64,000 nt of DNA from Cytobacillus sp. FSL H8-0458 (GCF_038002165.1 NZ_JBBOBR010000002.1:480196-544195), one strand, 5' to 3'. Counted from the stretch's first letter, positions 1 to 8,906 are shown. Notes: a model not told the origin generated them from the letters alone. Numbers and translations: made by a program.

Positions 1-90
1 TTTTTACGAATGAATGCTGGCTGTCCGCAATCAAAAATTATAGAAGGTTTAGAGAGACTTAAACGCTCGGTTCTATCTCTTACACCGTAA
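1..90 (+). CDS. MalY/PatB-type aminotransferase, C-terminal end only
   Basis: This is the last 29 codons of a gene that begins before the window, ending at a TAA. The visible peptide contains RMNAGCPQSKIIEGLERL. That closely resembles the conserved C-terminus of the MalY/PatB class of PLP-dependent fold type I enzymes (cystathionine beta-lyase-like), whose members typically end in a R-x-N-x-GCPR-S-x-x-x-E-x-L-x-R-L pattern. The RpiR regulator follows 43 bases later on the same strand, so the two may be co-transcribed. Identification rests on this short motif alone. Confidence 0.6.
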   Translation, partial: FLRMNAGCPQSKIIEGLERLKRSVLSLTP

Positions 91-133
91 CTGATTAGGA
101 CCCTTGATCCATGGGTTATGAAAAGGTGATTAT

Positions 134-928
134 ATGCAATCTTTTATGAAACGGCTGATCCAGCACCGGAATCAATTAAGTCAGCTGGAAAAGCAGGTAC
201 TGGATTATATCATCCGCTACCCGAAGAAGCTTGTTCATTTAAAACTCGAAGAAGCAGCAAAGGAAATGTATGTTTCGACTGCTACCATCAGCCGAACCTG
301 TAAAAGACTTGGCTTTCAAGGCTTCCAGGATTTTAAACTCCAGCTGCATTTAAACATTAGGGATGATGCTCAAGGTGTAAGCCAGGGTATGTCAGAATCC
401 TTATCTTTCCATGTTAAACGCTATGAAAAAGATATACAAGAAGTATTAAATAGAATCGATGAAGAGAAGCTTAATAAAGCCGCTTCGATGATGATGCAGG
501 CAAGACATGTAGAATGGTTCGGTATGGGCCATTCCTATTCTGTTTGCTGGGATGCGTCCAAAAAACTGCTGATGTTAGGCAAGAGCAGCATGGCTCGAAT
601 GGATTGGGATGATTTACGAAGTGCCGCACTAAACTTAAGAACGGATGACCTTGCTATTTTTGTCTCCTATAGCGGAGAAACCTTAAATATTTTAGAATAT
701 GCGCATATCCTAAAAGAACGTGGAATCACGATTCTATCCATCGTCGGAACTCCATCAAATCGTTTAGTGGAACTATCGGATTTTGTTTTTTACACGCCCA
801 TTGAACACTGCTACCTTGATAATATTGATATGTGCTCCCGGGCACCCTTTCAACTTTTCCTGGATTTATTGCTGGTAGAATATCGGAACTTGATTAGCAG
901 CCAAAGAAGTTATTATTCGAGCGATTGA
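134..928 (+). CDS. MurR/RpiR family transcriptional regulator
   Basis: 264 residues, the usual length for RpiR regulators. Residues 1-77 form the HTH_6 domain, with the recognition region STATISRTCKRLGFQGFQD. Residues about 120-245 form a SIS phosphosugar-binding domain, recognisable by FVSYSGETLNILEYA followed by GITILSIVGT. Such proteins bind DNA and respond to phosphosugars. The start is supported by AAGGTGAT seven to eight bases upstream of ATG. The gene follows the tail of a MalY/PatB-like aminotransferase and is closed by a strong hairpin terminator. That pairing (MalY-like enzyme plus RpiR) suggests it regulates a sugar or amino-sugar locus lying to the left of the window. The ligand cannot be read from sequence. 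Confidence 0.88.
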   Translation: MQSFMKRLIQHRNQLSQLEKQVLDYIIRYPKKLVHLKLEEAAKEMYVSTATISRTCKRLGFQGFQDFKLQLHLNIRDDAQGVSQGMSESLSFHVKRYEKDIQEVLNRIDEEKLNKAASMMMQARHVEWFGMGHSYSVCWDASKKLLMLGKSSMARMDWDDLRSAALNLRTDDLAIFVSYSGETLNILEYAHILKERGITILSIVGTPSNRLVELSDFVFYTPIEHCYLDNIDMCSRAPFQLFLDLLLVEYRNLISSQRSYYSSD

Positions 929-930
929 AA

Positions 931-980
931 ACAGTAAAGTCTTCCTGCACTCCATGTGCAGGAAGTTCATTTACTGTGTT
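931..980 (+). terminator. Hairpin terminator after the rpiR gene
   Basis: Arms CTTCCTGCA and TGCAGGAAG flank a short loop, with an outer extension ACAGTAAA/TTTACTGT. The hairpin starts two bases after the stop codon. The following T tract is interrupted (GTTTCACCCTTTT). Confidence 0.7.
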
Positions 981-1146
981 TCACCCTTTTGAATTTACTC
1001 CTGTCCATGCAGTGAATCATCCATCTATAATATGTCCTCGAAAAGGATTCCCAATCTATATGTCCAACTAGTCCTCCACCTCCAAGTTTCTTCTTAAATC
1101 CATCATATCAAAAAGAGCAGTAAAAAGGCGGAATCCTTCCTCAAAA

Positions 1147-1178
1147 GAAAACTGCACACCAGACTTGGTATGCAGTTT
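1147..1178 (-). terminator. Terminator of the nuclease/5'-nucleotidase operon
   Basis: On the minus strand AAACTGCATACCA pairs with TGGTGTGCAGTTT across a four-base loop and is followed by TCTTTT, 14 bases past the stop codon of the 5'-nucleotidase. Confidence 0.75.
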
Positions 1179-1191
1179 ATTCTGATCTTCA

Positions 1192-3174
1192 TTACTTGCG
1201 ATAACTAATCTTTTTAATATTCTCTGCCCCTCGAAGCTCCACTAAATCACTTTTTTCAACAATGACTTCTTTCACTTCTGCACCGCTAAAGTCCACGATG
1301 ATTGGCTCTTTCTTTGGCGTTACACGGACACTCACATTCTTAAGGCCATCACCCTGCAATACAGCAGAGTTCTTCAGCCAGATGCCATTTTTAATCTCAG
1401 CTGTTTCTTCTACATTAATAAAAGAAACCTTGTTCACTACCAATTTCTTCTTTTTGTCATCCGTAAGATTATATTCCTTTTCAAAATCCAGCTCTGTTAC
1501 TGGAGGCAGGCTGTCAACGTCTATAATACGCCCTTCCACTGCCGGTTTGATTGTGCCCAGGCTGGATAGGTGATCCGCAAAGTTTTCCCAATCGGAAAGT
1601 CCAAGATCTGTTACTCTGCCCTCCTGGTAAGCTTTTGCAAAGACTGTATATCCATCTCCGCCTTTGGCTGTAAAAGCATTCGTAGCGATTGTGTAGGTTT
1701 GATTGTCCTGGATTTCAGTGTAGCTGCCCTGTTCATTTTGATATTCAATCGAAACAATCCGCTCACCGGCAGGTTTAGTGGAATCGAATTTTACTTTTGC
1801 ACCGGACACGTGCAGGAAGCCGCCATTTTCTGCAGGATATTGTCCTACGCTGACTTCAAAGGCCTCTTTTAATTCAGCTCCCGTTACCTCCATAGTGGCT
1901 AATGTATTGCCAAATGGAAGAACAGTGATTACTTCGCCAACAGTGATAGGCCCTGCATCAATTCCTGCACGAATGCCGCCTCCATTTTGGAGCGCCATGA
2001 TGACATTGCTGTTATACTGCTTTGCTTTTGCCAGCATGCCGTCTGTAATCAGGTTCCCTAGGGCTGTTTCATTTTTCCGTACACTTGGCTCTGTGCTGTC
2101 TCCGCTTGTCCGCGGATTCTCAAGGGCAGACAGCGTTTCTGCTCCGATTTCCGTGTTTTTTAATTCTTCTATCTGTGAGGAGTATGTTTCAAGCAGCACT
2201 GCTGCCTCAGGGTCCTCTGCTTTATCTGCTACTTTAATAAGCTGGCCTGTATGCCAAGTTACTGTTCCTGCCTCGTCAAATTGTACATCCAGCGTTCCGA
2301 GATAATTATTGTACTGGCCGGCTTGTACAATAACTGTAGGATCCTTTGCCGCTCCTGTTTCGTCAGCTGCCACAACTACTGGGGCATTTAATTGCGTATG
2401 GCTGTGTCCGCCAACAATCACATCAATTCCATCTACTTGAGCAGCCAGGTTTAAGTCATTATCCACATTCGGGTTATCATCATAGCCAATATGTGTGACA
2501 GCTACTATTTTGTTAATTCCCATGCCCTCGAAAGCTTTTACTGCTTTTTCTGCTTCTTCAAGGTAATTTTCAAATGTAACATTACCCGGACTGGAAATGC
2601 TGGCTGTTTCAGCTGTAGTCAAGCCAAAGAATCCTACTTTTTCTCCGTTAACTTCTTTGATGATGCCATTATATATTTTTCCATCAGCAGGTTCGCTCGA
2701 TATAAGATCACTGAACAATCCCTGCAGGTTTGCATCCTCAGAAAAGTTTACGTTTGAGCTGACGAATGAGAATTGTGCACCTTTTACAAAGTCAGCCAGG
2801 GCTTTGTGACCTTCTGCACTTGCACCCAAATCGAATTCATGATTTCCAAAGGTCATAATATCATAGCCCATGAGATTCATAAATTTAAGGTCAGCCTGCC
2901 CAAGGAATTTATTAAAATATAAAGTTCCTGAAAAAACATCTCCTGCATCAACAAGCAGGGCATCCGGCTTTGCTTCTCTTACTTCCTTTACAGCCGTCAC
3001 TTTTTTTGCGGCGCTGTCCATATTTGCATGTGAGTCATTGGTATGCATTAATGAAAGGGTGAAATCTGAAGCTGAAGTCTCATTTGCTGAAACCAGACCT
3101 GCCGGAACGGCTGTTGAGATGGTTAATGCTGCTGATAAGGCTACTGTAGATAATACTTTAATAGGTAATTTCAT
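1192..3174 (-). CDS. Secreted 5'-nucleotidase / 2',3'-cyclic phosphodiesterase family protein
   Basis: 660 residues. It has an N-terminal Sec signal peptide (about residues 1-30, ending near VSANE). A metallophosphatase domain covers about 40-270, with motifs HTNDSHANMD, LLVDAGDVFSG, FGNHEFDLG and GGHSHTQLN supplying the dinuclear-metal ligands. A 5_nucleotid_C domain follows at about 345-540, with GNLITDGML, NGGGIRAGI and PFGNTL. The enzyme should act outside the membrane, removing phosphate from nucleotides. The last roughly 100 residues match the C-terminus of the upstream nuclease (GIWLKNSAVLQGDGL and VELRGAENIKKI). No LPXTG motif or membrane anchor is seen. The Shine-Dalgarno GAAAGGAGC supports the ATG. 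It lies downstream of the nuclease gene on the same strand, 68 bases away, so the pair likely degrades external DNA or RNA to nucleosides and phosphate. Confidence 0.9.
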   Translation of the reverse strand: MKLPIKVLSTVALSAALTISTAVPAGLVSANETSASDFTLSLMHTNDSHANMDSAAKKVTAVKEVREAKPDALLVDAGDVFSGTLYFNKFLGQADLKFMNLMGYDIMTFGNHEFDLGASAEGHKALADFVKGAQFSFVSSNVNFSEDANLQGLFSDLISSEPADGKIYNGIIKEVNGEKVGFFGLTTAETASISSPGNVTFENYLEEAEKAVKAFEGMGINKIVAVTHIGYDDNPNVDNDLNLAAQVDGIDVIVGGHSHTQLNAPVVVAADETGAAKDPTVIVQAGQYNNYLGTLDVQFDEAGTVTWHTGQLIKVADKAEDPEAAVLLETYSSQIEELKNTEIGAETLSALENPRTSGDSTEPSVRKNETALGNLITDGMLAKAKQYNSNVIMALQNGGGIRAGIDAGPITVGEVITVLPFGNTLATMEVTGAELKEAFEVSVGQYPAENGGFLHVSGAKVKFDSTKPAGERIVSIEYQNEQGSYTEIQDNQTYTIATNAFTAKGGDGYTVFAKAYQEGRVTDLGLSDWENFADHLSSLGTIKPAVEGRIIDVDSLPPVTELDFEKEYNLTDDKKKKLVVNKVSFINVEETAEIKNGIWLKNSAVLQGDGLKNVSVRVTPKKEPIIVDFSGAEVKEVIVEKSDLVELRGAENIKKISYRK

Positions 3175-3206
3175 AAAAATGCTCCTTTCAATTTTTACTC
3201 AAAGGG

Positions 3207-3240
3207 ATTGAAAGCCAGAGTTCTGCACTCCGGCTTCAAT
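3207..3240 (-). other. Hairpin between nuclease and 5'-nucleotidase genes
   Basis: Arms ATTGAAGCCGGAGT and ACTCTGGCTTTCAAT (minus strand) form a near-perfect stem of about 14 pairs right after the nuclease stop codon. No T tract follows, so it looks like a processing or partial-attenuation hairpin within an operon rather than a full terminator. Confidence 0.5.
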
Positions 3241-3242
3241 TG

Positions 3243-6023
3243 TTATGCCGCTCCTTCTTCCTCATAAGGAGACTCTATTTCCATTCCATCCGAATCTTTG
3301 AAAATGATATGTGACGCGTCCGCTTTTTTCCCAAGTGTCCATTTCTGCACATTTTCAGCGCCGCGGATTTCCACGACTTTGTCACTTTCGATCATGACTT
3401 CTTTAATCTCTGAGCCTGTCAGGTCAACAACTGCCCCTTTGTTGGCGGAGCTGATGACCACTTTTGTATGTTTCAGGCCTTCGCCTTTAACTGCAGCTGA
3501 TTTCTTCAGCCATAGACCTTGCGAGAGGCTGGAGGAGCCGTCCATTACAACTAATGCATTATGTGGCCCTGCCACGAATTTCTTCGCATGGTGGTTTACC
3601 AGATTGAAAACATGATCATATTTAGGCTCTTCCGGTTTTGCTGCCGGCTTTAAGCTTGTCTGAATCAGGACCGGGTCATGGTCACTTGCACGGCCGTGCT
3701 CTTCCATGAAGCCTGAGTTGATATGAAGAATATCCACTTCTGTTTTCTTGGCCAGGTTGTTGGATACTAAAATGTGATCGAGCACCTGTGCATTTCCCTG
3801 GTACGTATAGGTGTATCGCTCTTCTGCCGGAACTTTTTCAATCATATTAGTCAGTTCTTCGCCCTTTAGTGCCTGTAAAGGATTGGAGAACTCAAAATCG
3901 TTAAAATCGCCAAGCAGGACTACATTTGCATCAGGGTCTTCCGCTTTTACATTCTTTACAAAACCATTCACAACATTAGCTATTTTCATGCGCTGGATTT
4001 CACTGCTTAAGACAGGAGGCTGCACTTTTCCGAATAACGGAAGATCTCCGCCTTTCGAGTTAAAATGGTTAGCAACAACAATGACGCTTTCGCCCTGGAA
4101 TTCGAACTGTGCTGCCAATGCTTTGCGGCTATCTTCAAAGGCTTCATTTGTTGGATCAATACGCCCTGGGTTTAGCGTCAGTTTGCCGTTTTCAAAATCA
4201 ACTGCTTCGGTTGCAGAGCCTTTTTCGCCTTCCGACAATGTTACCCGTTCTGCATTATATAGGAAGCCGACACGGATGTTACCTCCCGGCTGGCCGCCAT
4301 CCTGCTTATTTTCTGGTGCGATGTCTGTGTAAGTGTAGGCCGGTCCGCCAAGCTCTTTTATTTTTTCAATCAGCAATGCTGCACTTTGGTCCGCTTCTGT
4401 TGTGCCGCTATCAGTTGGTCCGTCGTTATCCTGTACTTCTGTCAGGCCAATGATATCCGGCTGTTTCATTTTATCTGTGATTGCTTCTGCTAATCTCGTT
4501 ACCTTTTCTGCATCTGTTTTTGTTGAGAAGTTTTCAACATTATAAGACGCGATGGTTAATAGATCTTCTTCAGGGACAAGGCTTGTTGCTTCTCTTGTCG
4601 CAGAGCCTTCCACGAATTCCGGCAATGTGTCTGCATCACTTAATACTTTATAGTTACTGAAGCCGTAGCTGACAACACCCTGGATGCTGCCTTTGAAGCT
4701 GTCGCCCATTTTGGCAACAAAATCTTCATTATTAATATCAAGGGTGATTCTCTCCGGGTTAAAATCGTTTTCTGAAATGCGCAGTCCACCTGCCGTTGTG
4801 TTCGTTTCCACATCTCCAGGAACAACTACAAGCTCGCCGTATTTTTGCGGGGCAACTACTTTAGCGTTGTCCACTTGAACCAGCATGCCTTCCAGGCTTT
4901 CGTAAAAATCGATTCCATCCTGTTCTGGATCAAAACTCCCAAGGTTATCATTGTCGATAATTTCAGTTGGAAGATTTTCTTTGTTAATGATCACCGGAGC
5001 AGGGAGTTCCTGACCGGAAGCAATGTTCTCGATTGATGCTGCATTGATTTCTGTTACAGGAAGATCTGTTTTCAGCTTGTCTGAATAGCCATCAAGCACC
5101 CACTCTTTTACCTGTCCTGAAACGGATACCACATCTCCAGCCATTACACCGTGACCCTTTTTATAAACGAGGATTCCTTCAGATGTGCTTTCATCAGCAT
5201 CAGGCTGCTGATCCTGCATGTAGAAATTACTGCTGTCTACCACCTTGGTGACAATTCCTTCAACATCTAAAACCTGCTGGTTCGCATTTTGGGAATAGTG
5301 GCCTGCACCTTGAATATCATGAATGCGCAAATCTTCCAGCCCAATCATGTACTGAAATACAGATACTTTGCTGTCTGTTAAGGCGTCTTTGACAGCTATT
5401 GCTTTAATCGTTGTCTCTTCATTAATAACGATCGGATCAGAATATACTGTGCTTTCAGCAGTCGGTTCTGATCCATCAACTGTATAATAAATTACTGCGC
5501 CAGCAGTGGAGGTCGATAGTTCTACTGTTGTTCCAGCTTTAACATGGCCCGCCTCAGGGGAAGCTGTAACCGCTGAAACCTGTGGTGTACTAGTATCTTC
5601 TACAAACGTGTAAGCTGTTGGGCTCTTTAATCCGGGAACAGAAAAGTATGCTTCAAGAGAGCCTGTAATCTGGACTTTTTTCCCGAGGTAATTCGGGTTA
5701 TCCACTAAATTCAGCTCTGTCCTGATAGAATTATTCGGCAATTGAACCGGCAGTATCTTACTGGGGTCTGTTTCACTTGGGGAATCGGCAATGGCCAAAT
5801 TTGTATTCACTGAAAATGGGCCAGTATGGGTATATTTTGGACCGCTTGCGGTGGTTCCCACAATATATCCTTCAACCGTTGCTGTTCCTTTATTATCTGC
5901 AATCGCTTCTGCCACAGACTTCACTTCTTCTGCACTCGCCGCGGCAAAGGGACTGAATAGACTAAGAATTAATGCAAAAATACTCATAAAGCTAATGAAC
6001 TTTATTCGCTGCTTTTCTATCAT
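3243..6023 (-). CDS. Secreted multidomain nuclease (YhcR-like, endonuclease/exonuclease/phosphatase fold)
   Basis: 926 residues from the chosen ATG (MIEKQRIKF). This start has GGAGAGG five bases upstream; an ATG seven codons earlier lacks such a site. After a signal peptide (to about 33, ASAEEV) comes an OB-like DUF6359 region (about 35-150). Next is a chitobiase/FN3-like domain with YYTVDGSEPTAESTVY (about 155-230), then OB-fold segments of the YhcR type (about 235-470). An endonuclease/exonuclease/phosphatase domain follows (about 485-790), with IASYNVENF, LTEVQDNDG, ANHFNSKGG, LLGDFNDF and SDHDPVLI. The final 120 residues resemble the tail of the adjacent 5'-nucleotidase. Expected role is degradation of external nucleic acid. 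A cre-like site near the predicted transcription start suggests carbon catabolite repression. Wall attachment is not evident because no sorting signal is present. Confidence 0.88.
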   Translation of the reverse strand: MIEKQRIKFISFMSIFALILSLFSPFAAASAEEVKSVAEAIADNKGTATVEGYIVGTTASGPKYTHTGPFSVNTNLAIADSPSETDPSKILPVQLPNNSIRTELNLVDNPNYLGKKVQITGSLEAYFSVPGLKSPTAYTFVEDTSTPQVSAVTASPEAGHVKAGTTVELSTSTAGAVIYYTVDGSEPTAESTVYSDPIVINEETTIKAIAVKDALTDSKVSVFQYMIGLEDLRIHDIQGAGHYSQNANQQVLDVEGIVTKVVDSSNFYMQDQQPDADESTSEGILVYKKGHGVMAGDVVSVSGQVKEWVLDGYSDKLKTDLPVTEINAASIENIASGQELPAPVIINKENLPTEIIDNDNLGSFDPEQDGIDFYESLEGMLVQVDNAKVVAPQKYGELVVVPGDVETNTTAGGLRISENDFNPERITLDINNEDFVAKMGDSFKGSIQGVVSYGFSNYKVLSDADTLPEFVEGSATREATSLVPEEDLLTIASYNVENFSTKTDAEKVTRLAEAITDKMKQPDIIGLTEVQDNDGPTDSGTTEADQSAALLIEKIKELGGPAYTYTDIAPENKQDGGQPGGNIRVGFLYNAERVTLSEGEKGSATEAVDFENGKLTLNPGRIDPTNEAFEDSRKALAAQFEFQGESVIVVANHFNSKGGDLPLFGKVQPPVLSSEIQRMKIANVVNGFVKNVKAEDPDANVVLLGDFNDFEFSNPLQALKGEELTNMIEKVPAEERYTYTYQGNAQVLDHILVSNNLAKKTEVDILHINSGFMEEHGRASDHDPVLIQTSLKPAAKPEEPKYDHVFNLVNHHAKKFVAGPHNALVVMDGSSSLSQGLWLKKSAAVKGEGLKHTKVVISSANKGAVVDLTGSEIKEVMIESDKVVEIRGAENVQKWTLGKKADASHIIFKDSDGMEIESPYEEEGAA

Positions 6024-6047
6024 GAGATCCTCTCCTATATCCATATT

Positions 6048-6061
6048 TTAAAGCGTTTACA
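6048..6061 (-). promoter_or_regulatory. cre-like CcpA site upstream of the nuclease gene
   Basis: TGTAAACGCTTTAA on the minus strand matches the Bacillus cre consensus TGWAANCGNTNWCA at 13 of 14 positions. A possible -10 TAGAAT (6071-6076) lies just upstream, placing the site at about +3 to +16. From that position CcpA could block initiation or elongation. This is a pattern match only. Confidence 0.5.
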
Positions 6062-6387
6062 TGCACTACCATTCTAGTAAATCACTCTTCTTTTTGGCAT
6101 ACAATCTGATATTTGTAAAAATTGAGTAAATGATTAAAAATAAGTAAATTAGCATAGATAACCAACAGGTATTAATGCCTTCAAACGAGGATTTTACTAA
6201 TCTTTTAGAACTAGGTTTCTGTGTTCTTGATAAATTTTATATTTTGTTAATCATGGTAAAATATTACTAAAATATTCCATTATCATCTTAGACGCTTGCG
6301 AATTTTACACAGGCGGCACTCAGTATGGGGCCTTTTTAGTGAAATGGCCTCAGTTAGACTTTTAGTTTCTTGCATGAGTGGAATTAT

Positions 6388-6512
6388 TCTATTTGCAGTT
6401 TTCAGGAGTCTATTTGCAGTTTTGGGAGATCTATTTGTGAGTTTAGGGATTCTATTTGCAACTATGATGTTTTATTTGCAATTTTATTCCTTTTATTTGC
6501 AGCGTTCACAAT
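6388..6512. repeat. 21-bp phased tandem array, core TCTATTTGCA
   Basis: The core TCTATTTGC or a close variant starts at 6388, 6409, 6430, 6451, 6471 and 6492, so the spacing is 21 bp with one 20-bp step. The sequence between cores is loosely conserved (for example GTTTTGGGAGA). Confidence 0.8.
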
Positions 6513-6518
6513 TGGGAA

Positions 6519-6549
6519 CAAAAAAAGAACCTCCATCAGGGAGGTTCTC
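6519..6549 (-). terminator. Terminator of the LysM-3D gene
   Basis: Arms AGAACCTCC and GGAGGTTCT with a five-base loop are followed on the minus strand by a run of seven or more T. Confidence 0.88.
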
Positions 6550-6560
6550 TCAAGTTTCTG

Positions 6561-7127
6561 CTACTTATAAACTTTTATAGTAACCGTTTTGCTGCCCCAT
6601 TGAAGAGCACGCTGTTTGTTCGGGATAAAGACGTCAATTTTATTTCCTTTTACTGCAGAGCCTTTGTCTGCTGCAATTGCTTCCCCGTATCCTGGAACAT
6701 ATACTTTTGTACCTAGTGGGATTACTTTAGGATCAACTGAAATAACCTTGGCATTCGGGTTCTTTTTCAGGTTGATTCCTGTATAAGTAATGCCGCTGCA
6801 GCCTTTGCAGCTGGCAGTGTAGGCAGTCGCTTTCACTTTAATTTCTTTATAGGCTTTCGTTGATGCAGCCTTTACAGCTGTCTTTTTAGGTGCTGCAGCT
6901 TTCGCTGAAGTTCCAGTAACTTTAAGCACTTGCTTTGGTTTAATTGTATCTGAAGTTAATTTATTCCATGATTTAATTTGCTGTACAGAAACATTATGTT
7001 TTTTAGAGATGGCCCAAAGCGTATCTCCCTTTTTTACTGTATACGTATTTCCTGCGGCTGAAGTGACATTGGAAAATCCAAACGATAGAAAAACAGCTGT
7101 GATTAGATAGATTACTAGTTTCTTCAT
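6561..7127 (-). CDS. LysM and 3D-domain secreted cell-wall protein (YocH-like)
   Basis: 188 residues. A signal peptide (1-24) is followed by one LysM repeat (about 27-72, YTVKKGDTLWAISKKHNVS) that binds peptidoglycan. After an Ala/Lys linker comes a C-terminal 3D domain (about 95-188). This domain carries the three aspartates that name the family, in SVDPKVIPLG, AADKGSAV and KIDVFI. 3D domains resemble lytic transglycosylases of the MltA/RlpA type, and proteins of this architecture are secreted autolysins in Bacillus. The start has AAAGGAGA six bases upstream. It is divergent from the YfcC-family gene and has its own terminator, so it is monocistronic. Confidence 0.88.
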   Translation of the reverse strand: MKKLVIYLITAVFLSFGFSNVTSAAGNTYTVKKGDTLWAISKKHNVSVQQIKSWNKLTSDTIKPKQVLKVTGTSAKAAAPKKTAVKAASTKAYKEIKVKATAYTASCKGCSGITYTGINLKKNPNAKVISVDPKVIPLGTKVYVPGYGEAIAADKGSAVKGNKIDVFIPNKQRALQWGSKTVTIKVYK

Positions 7128-7473
7128 GATATCTCCTTTATGTCCCTTGATAGGAACATATTAACACCATTAGATAACAGAAAGATTTCAGTAAAACTCT
7201 TTTTTTATTACAAATTAAGGCGATTTTAATATATTTGTAATAAAAATTACCAGATTTGCATTCGAAATTGATCATTTGCTTTGGTTATATTTTCTTTTGG
7301 AGTTACAGGCGATGCAAGGAAACTAGTTAATTTAAGGCTTTAAGACAGATGTGTTTTGTTTTCTAACTATTTGAAATATTGTTTATATCTCTTTATAATA
7401 GACAGCAATATCCTTTTACATGGTAATACTGCAGTTGTATAAAGGAAAAAATGAATGGAGGGATTTAAGAATA
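7128..7473. other. Divergent intergenic region, LysM-3D gene and YfcC-family gene
   Basis: AT-rich stretch of about 350 bases. It holds a good plus-strand promoter (listed separately). I recognise no riboswitch or operator. The leader of the YfcC-family gene would be about 68 bases if translation starts at the TTG. Confidence 0.4.
7371..7399 (+). promoter_or_regulatory. SigA-type promoter of the YfcC-family gene
   Basis: TTGAAA (7371-7376), a 17-base spacer, then TATAAT (7394-7399). The predicted transcription start is near 7406, upstream of both candidate start codons. Confidence 0.65.
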
Positions 7474-8895
7474 TTGAAAGCAGAGACATCGCAAGAAACA
7501 GGATTAGAAACTAATAAGAAAAGTAAATGGGAGATGCCGGATACTTATGTCATCCTCTTCGCTGTTTTATTAATGGCAGTAGCAGCTACTTATTTTGTGC
7601 CTGCTGGAGCTTTTGAAAGAGAGATCGTCGATGAGGTAGAACGGGTTATCCCGGGTACATATGCAGAAGCAGAAGGGAATCCGACTGGTTTTATGGACAT
7701 ATTTCTCGCACTGCAGGAAGGAATGGTTCAGTCTGGCGGCTTGATTTTTCTTGTTCTTTTTGCAGGCGGAGCCTTTGAGGTAGTTGAGCGGTCAGGTGCT
7801 ATCAAAGGAGGTATTCTGCGTGCTGTTACAAAGACCCAGGGAAAAGAATTTTGGCTTATCGCTATTGTATCTATATTATTTGCATTAGGAGGAGCTGTCG
7901 GGGCTGTGGCCAATTCGGTCATCCCTTTTGTCGCAATCGGACTGATCATCACCCGGGCCCTCAAGCTTGATGCTCTTGTAGCAGTTTCCATTACGTTCGG
8001 GGCCACTTTTGCCGGCTTTAATGTCGGGTTCCTGAATCCCTATACGGTTGGCATCGCTCAATCGATTGCCGATGTCCCCTTATTCTCCGGAATGGCCTTA
8101 AGGCTTATCGCATTTCTTGTGATCGTAGGTGTAACTATTCTCTACACCTGGCGCTATGCCAGGAAGGTCCTTGCTGATCCATCTAAAAGCCTGGTCGGAG
8201 TATCCAATGCAACATCCTCTTTAGATGACAATCTTGAAATACCTTTCACAGGACGGCATAAACTGATTCTCAGCTTTGTCGGATTGTCGCTGCTATTTTT
8301 CATTTTTGCCACCATTCAATTCCAATGGACGATTAATCATATGGCTGCCTTTTTTATAATCATTGGTCTCATTTCAGGTATTATTGCGGGCATGAATTAT
8401 AACCAAGTGGCTTTAACTTTTTTGGAAGGCTGCCAAAAGCTTGTTTACGGAGCATTAATTATTGGTGTTGCCAGAGCCATTCTGATTGTGATGGAAAATG
8501 CCAGGATCCTCGATACATTTGTCCATGCACTTTCCGTTCCACTGGAAGGGCTATCCCCTATCCTGGCGACAATTGGGATGTTTGTTTCCAATGCCATTCT
8601 AAATTTCCTTGTTCCATCGGGAAGCGGGCAAGCGATGATATCGATGCCTATCCTGGCTCCTCTGGCAGATATGATTGGGATTACCCGCCAGGTTGCGGTG
8701 CAGGCCTACCAGTTTGGTGATGGATTCACCAACAGCATCTTCCCGACATCAGGTCCGCTCATGGCAAGCCTTGCCGTAGCCGGTGTCCCTTGGATCAAAT
8801 GGGCCAAGTGGATGATGCCGCTCTTCCTGATTTGGTGTGTGATCGCTGTTGTCATGCTTAGTGTAGGAGTACTGATTAATTGGGGTCCAGTTTAA
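7474..8895 (+). CDS. YfcC/DcuC-family membrane carrier
   Basis: About 473 residues from a TTG start. GGAGGG lies 11 bases upstream of this codon, whereas the in-frame ATG 18 codons earlier has no such site. The protein is a polytopic membrane protein of about 12 segments, beginning with ILFAVLLMAVAATYFVPAGAFE. The pattern matches the C4-dicarboxylate anaerobic carrier/YfcC family (Pfam DcuC group). A conserved late motif is LVPSGSGQAMISMPILAPL, followed by QFGDGFTNSIFPTSG. Members are annotated as arginine/ornithine antiporters, basic amino acid carriers or short-chain fatty acid carriers, and sequence alone does not decide the substrate. It is monocistronic, between its own promoter and a bidirectional terminator. 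Confidence 0.85.
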   Translation: MKAETSQETGLETNKKSKWEMPDTYVILFAVLLMAVAATYFVPAGAFEREIVDEVERVIPGTYAEAEGNPTGFMDIFLALQEGMVQSGGLIFLVLFAGGAFEVVERSGAIKGGILRAVTKTQGKEFWLIAIVSILFALGGAVGAVANSVIPFVAIGLIITRALKLDALVAVSITFGATFAGFNVGFLNPYTVGIAQSIADVPLFSGMALRLIAFLVIVGVTILYTWRYARKVLADPSKSLVGVSNATSSLDDNLEIPFTGRHKLILSFVGLSLLFFIFATIQFQWTINHMAAFFIIIGLISGIIAGMNYNQVALTFLEGCQKLVYGALIIGVARAILIVMENARILDTFVHALSVPLEGLSPILATIGMFVSNAILNFLVPSGSGQAMISMPILAPLADMIGITRQVAVQAYQFGDGFTNSIFPTSGPLMASLAVAGVPWIKWAKWMMPLFLIWCVIAVVMLSVGVLINWGPV

Positions 8896-8906
8896 TAAAA
8901 AGATTG

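Larger units (their letters stand above)
6062..6560. other. Gene-free stretch with a 21-bp phased array
   Basis: The stretch holds the nuclease promoter region, then AT-rich sequence without recognised signals, then the array described separately, and finally the terminator of the LysM-3D gene. Two overlapping ORFs of 94 and 66 codons run through the array. They consist of repeated heptapeptides, have no convincing ribosome binding sites and are judged non-coding. Confidence 0.5.

Noticed and set aside
6296..6580. 94- and 66-codon ORFs across the 21-bp array, reading as heptapeptide repeats
   Set aside because: The 21-bp period gives heptapeptides in every frame. There is no ribosome site, and the last part runs through a terminator.
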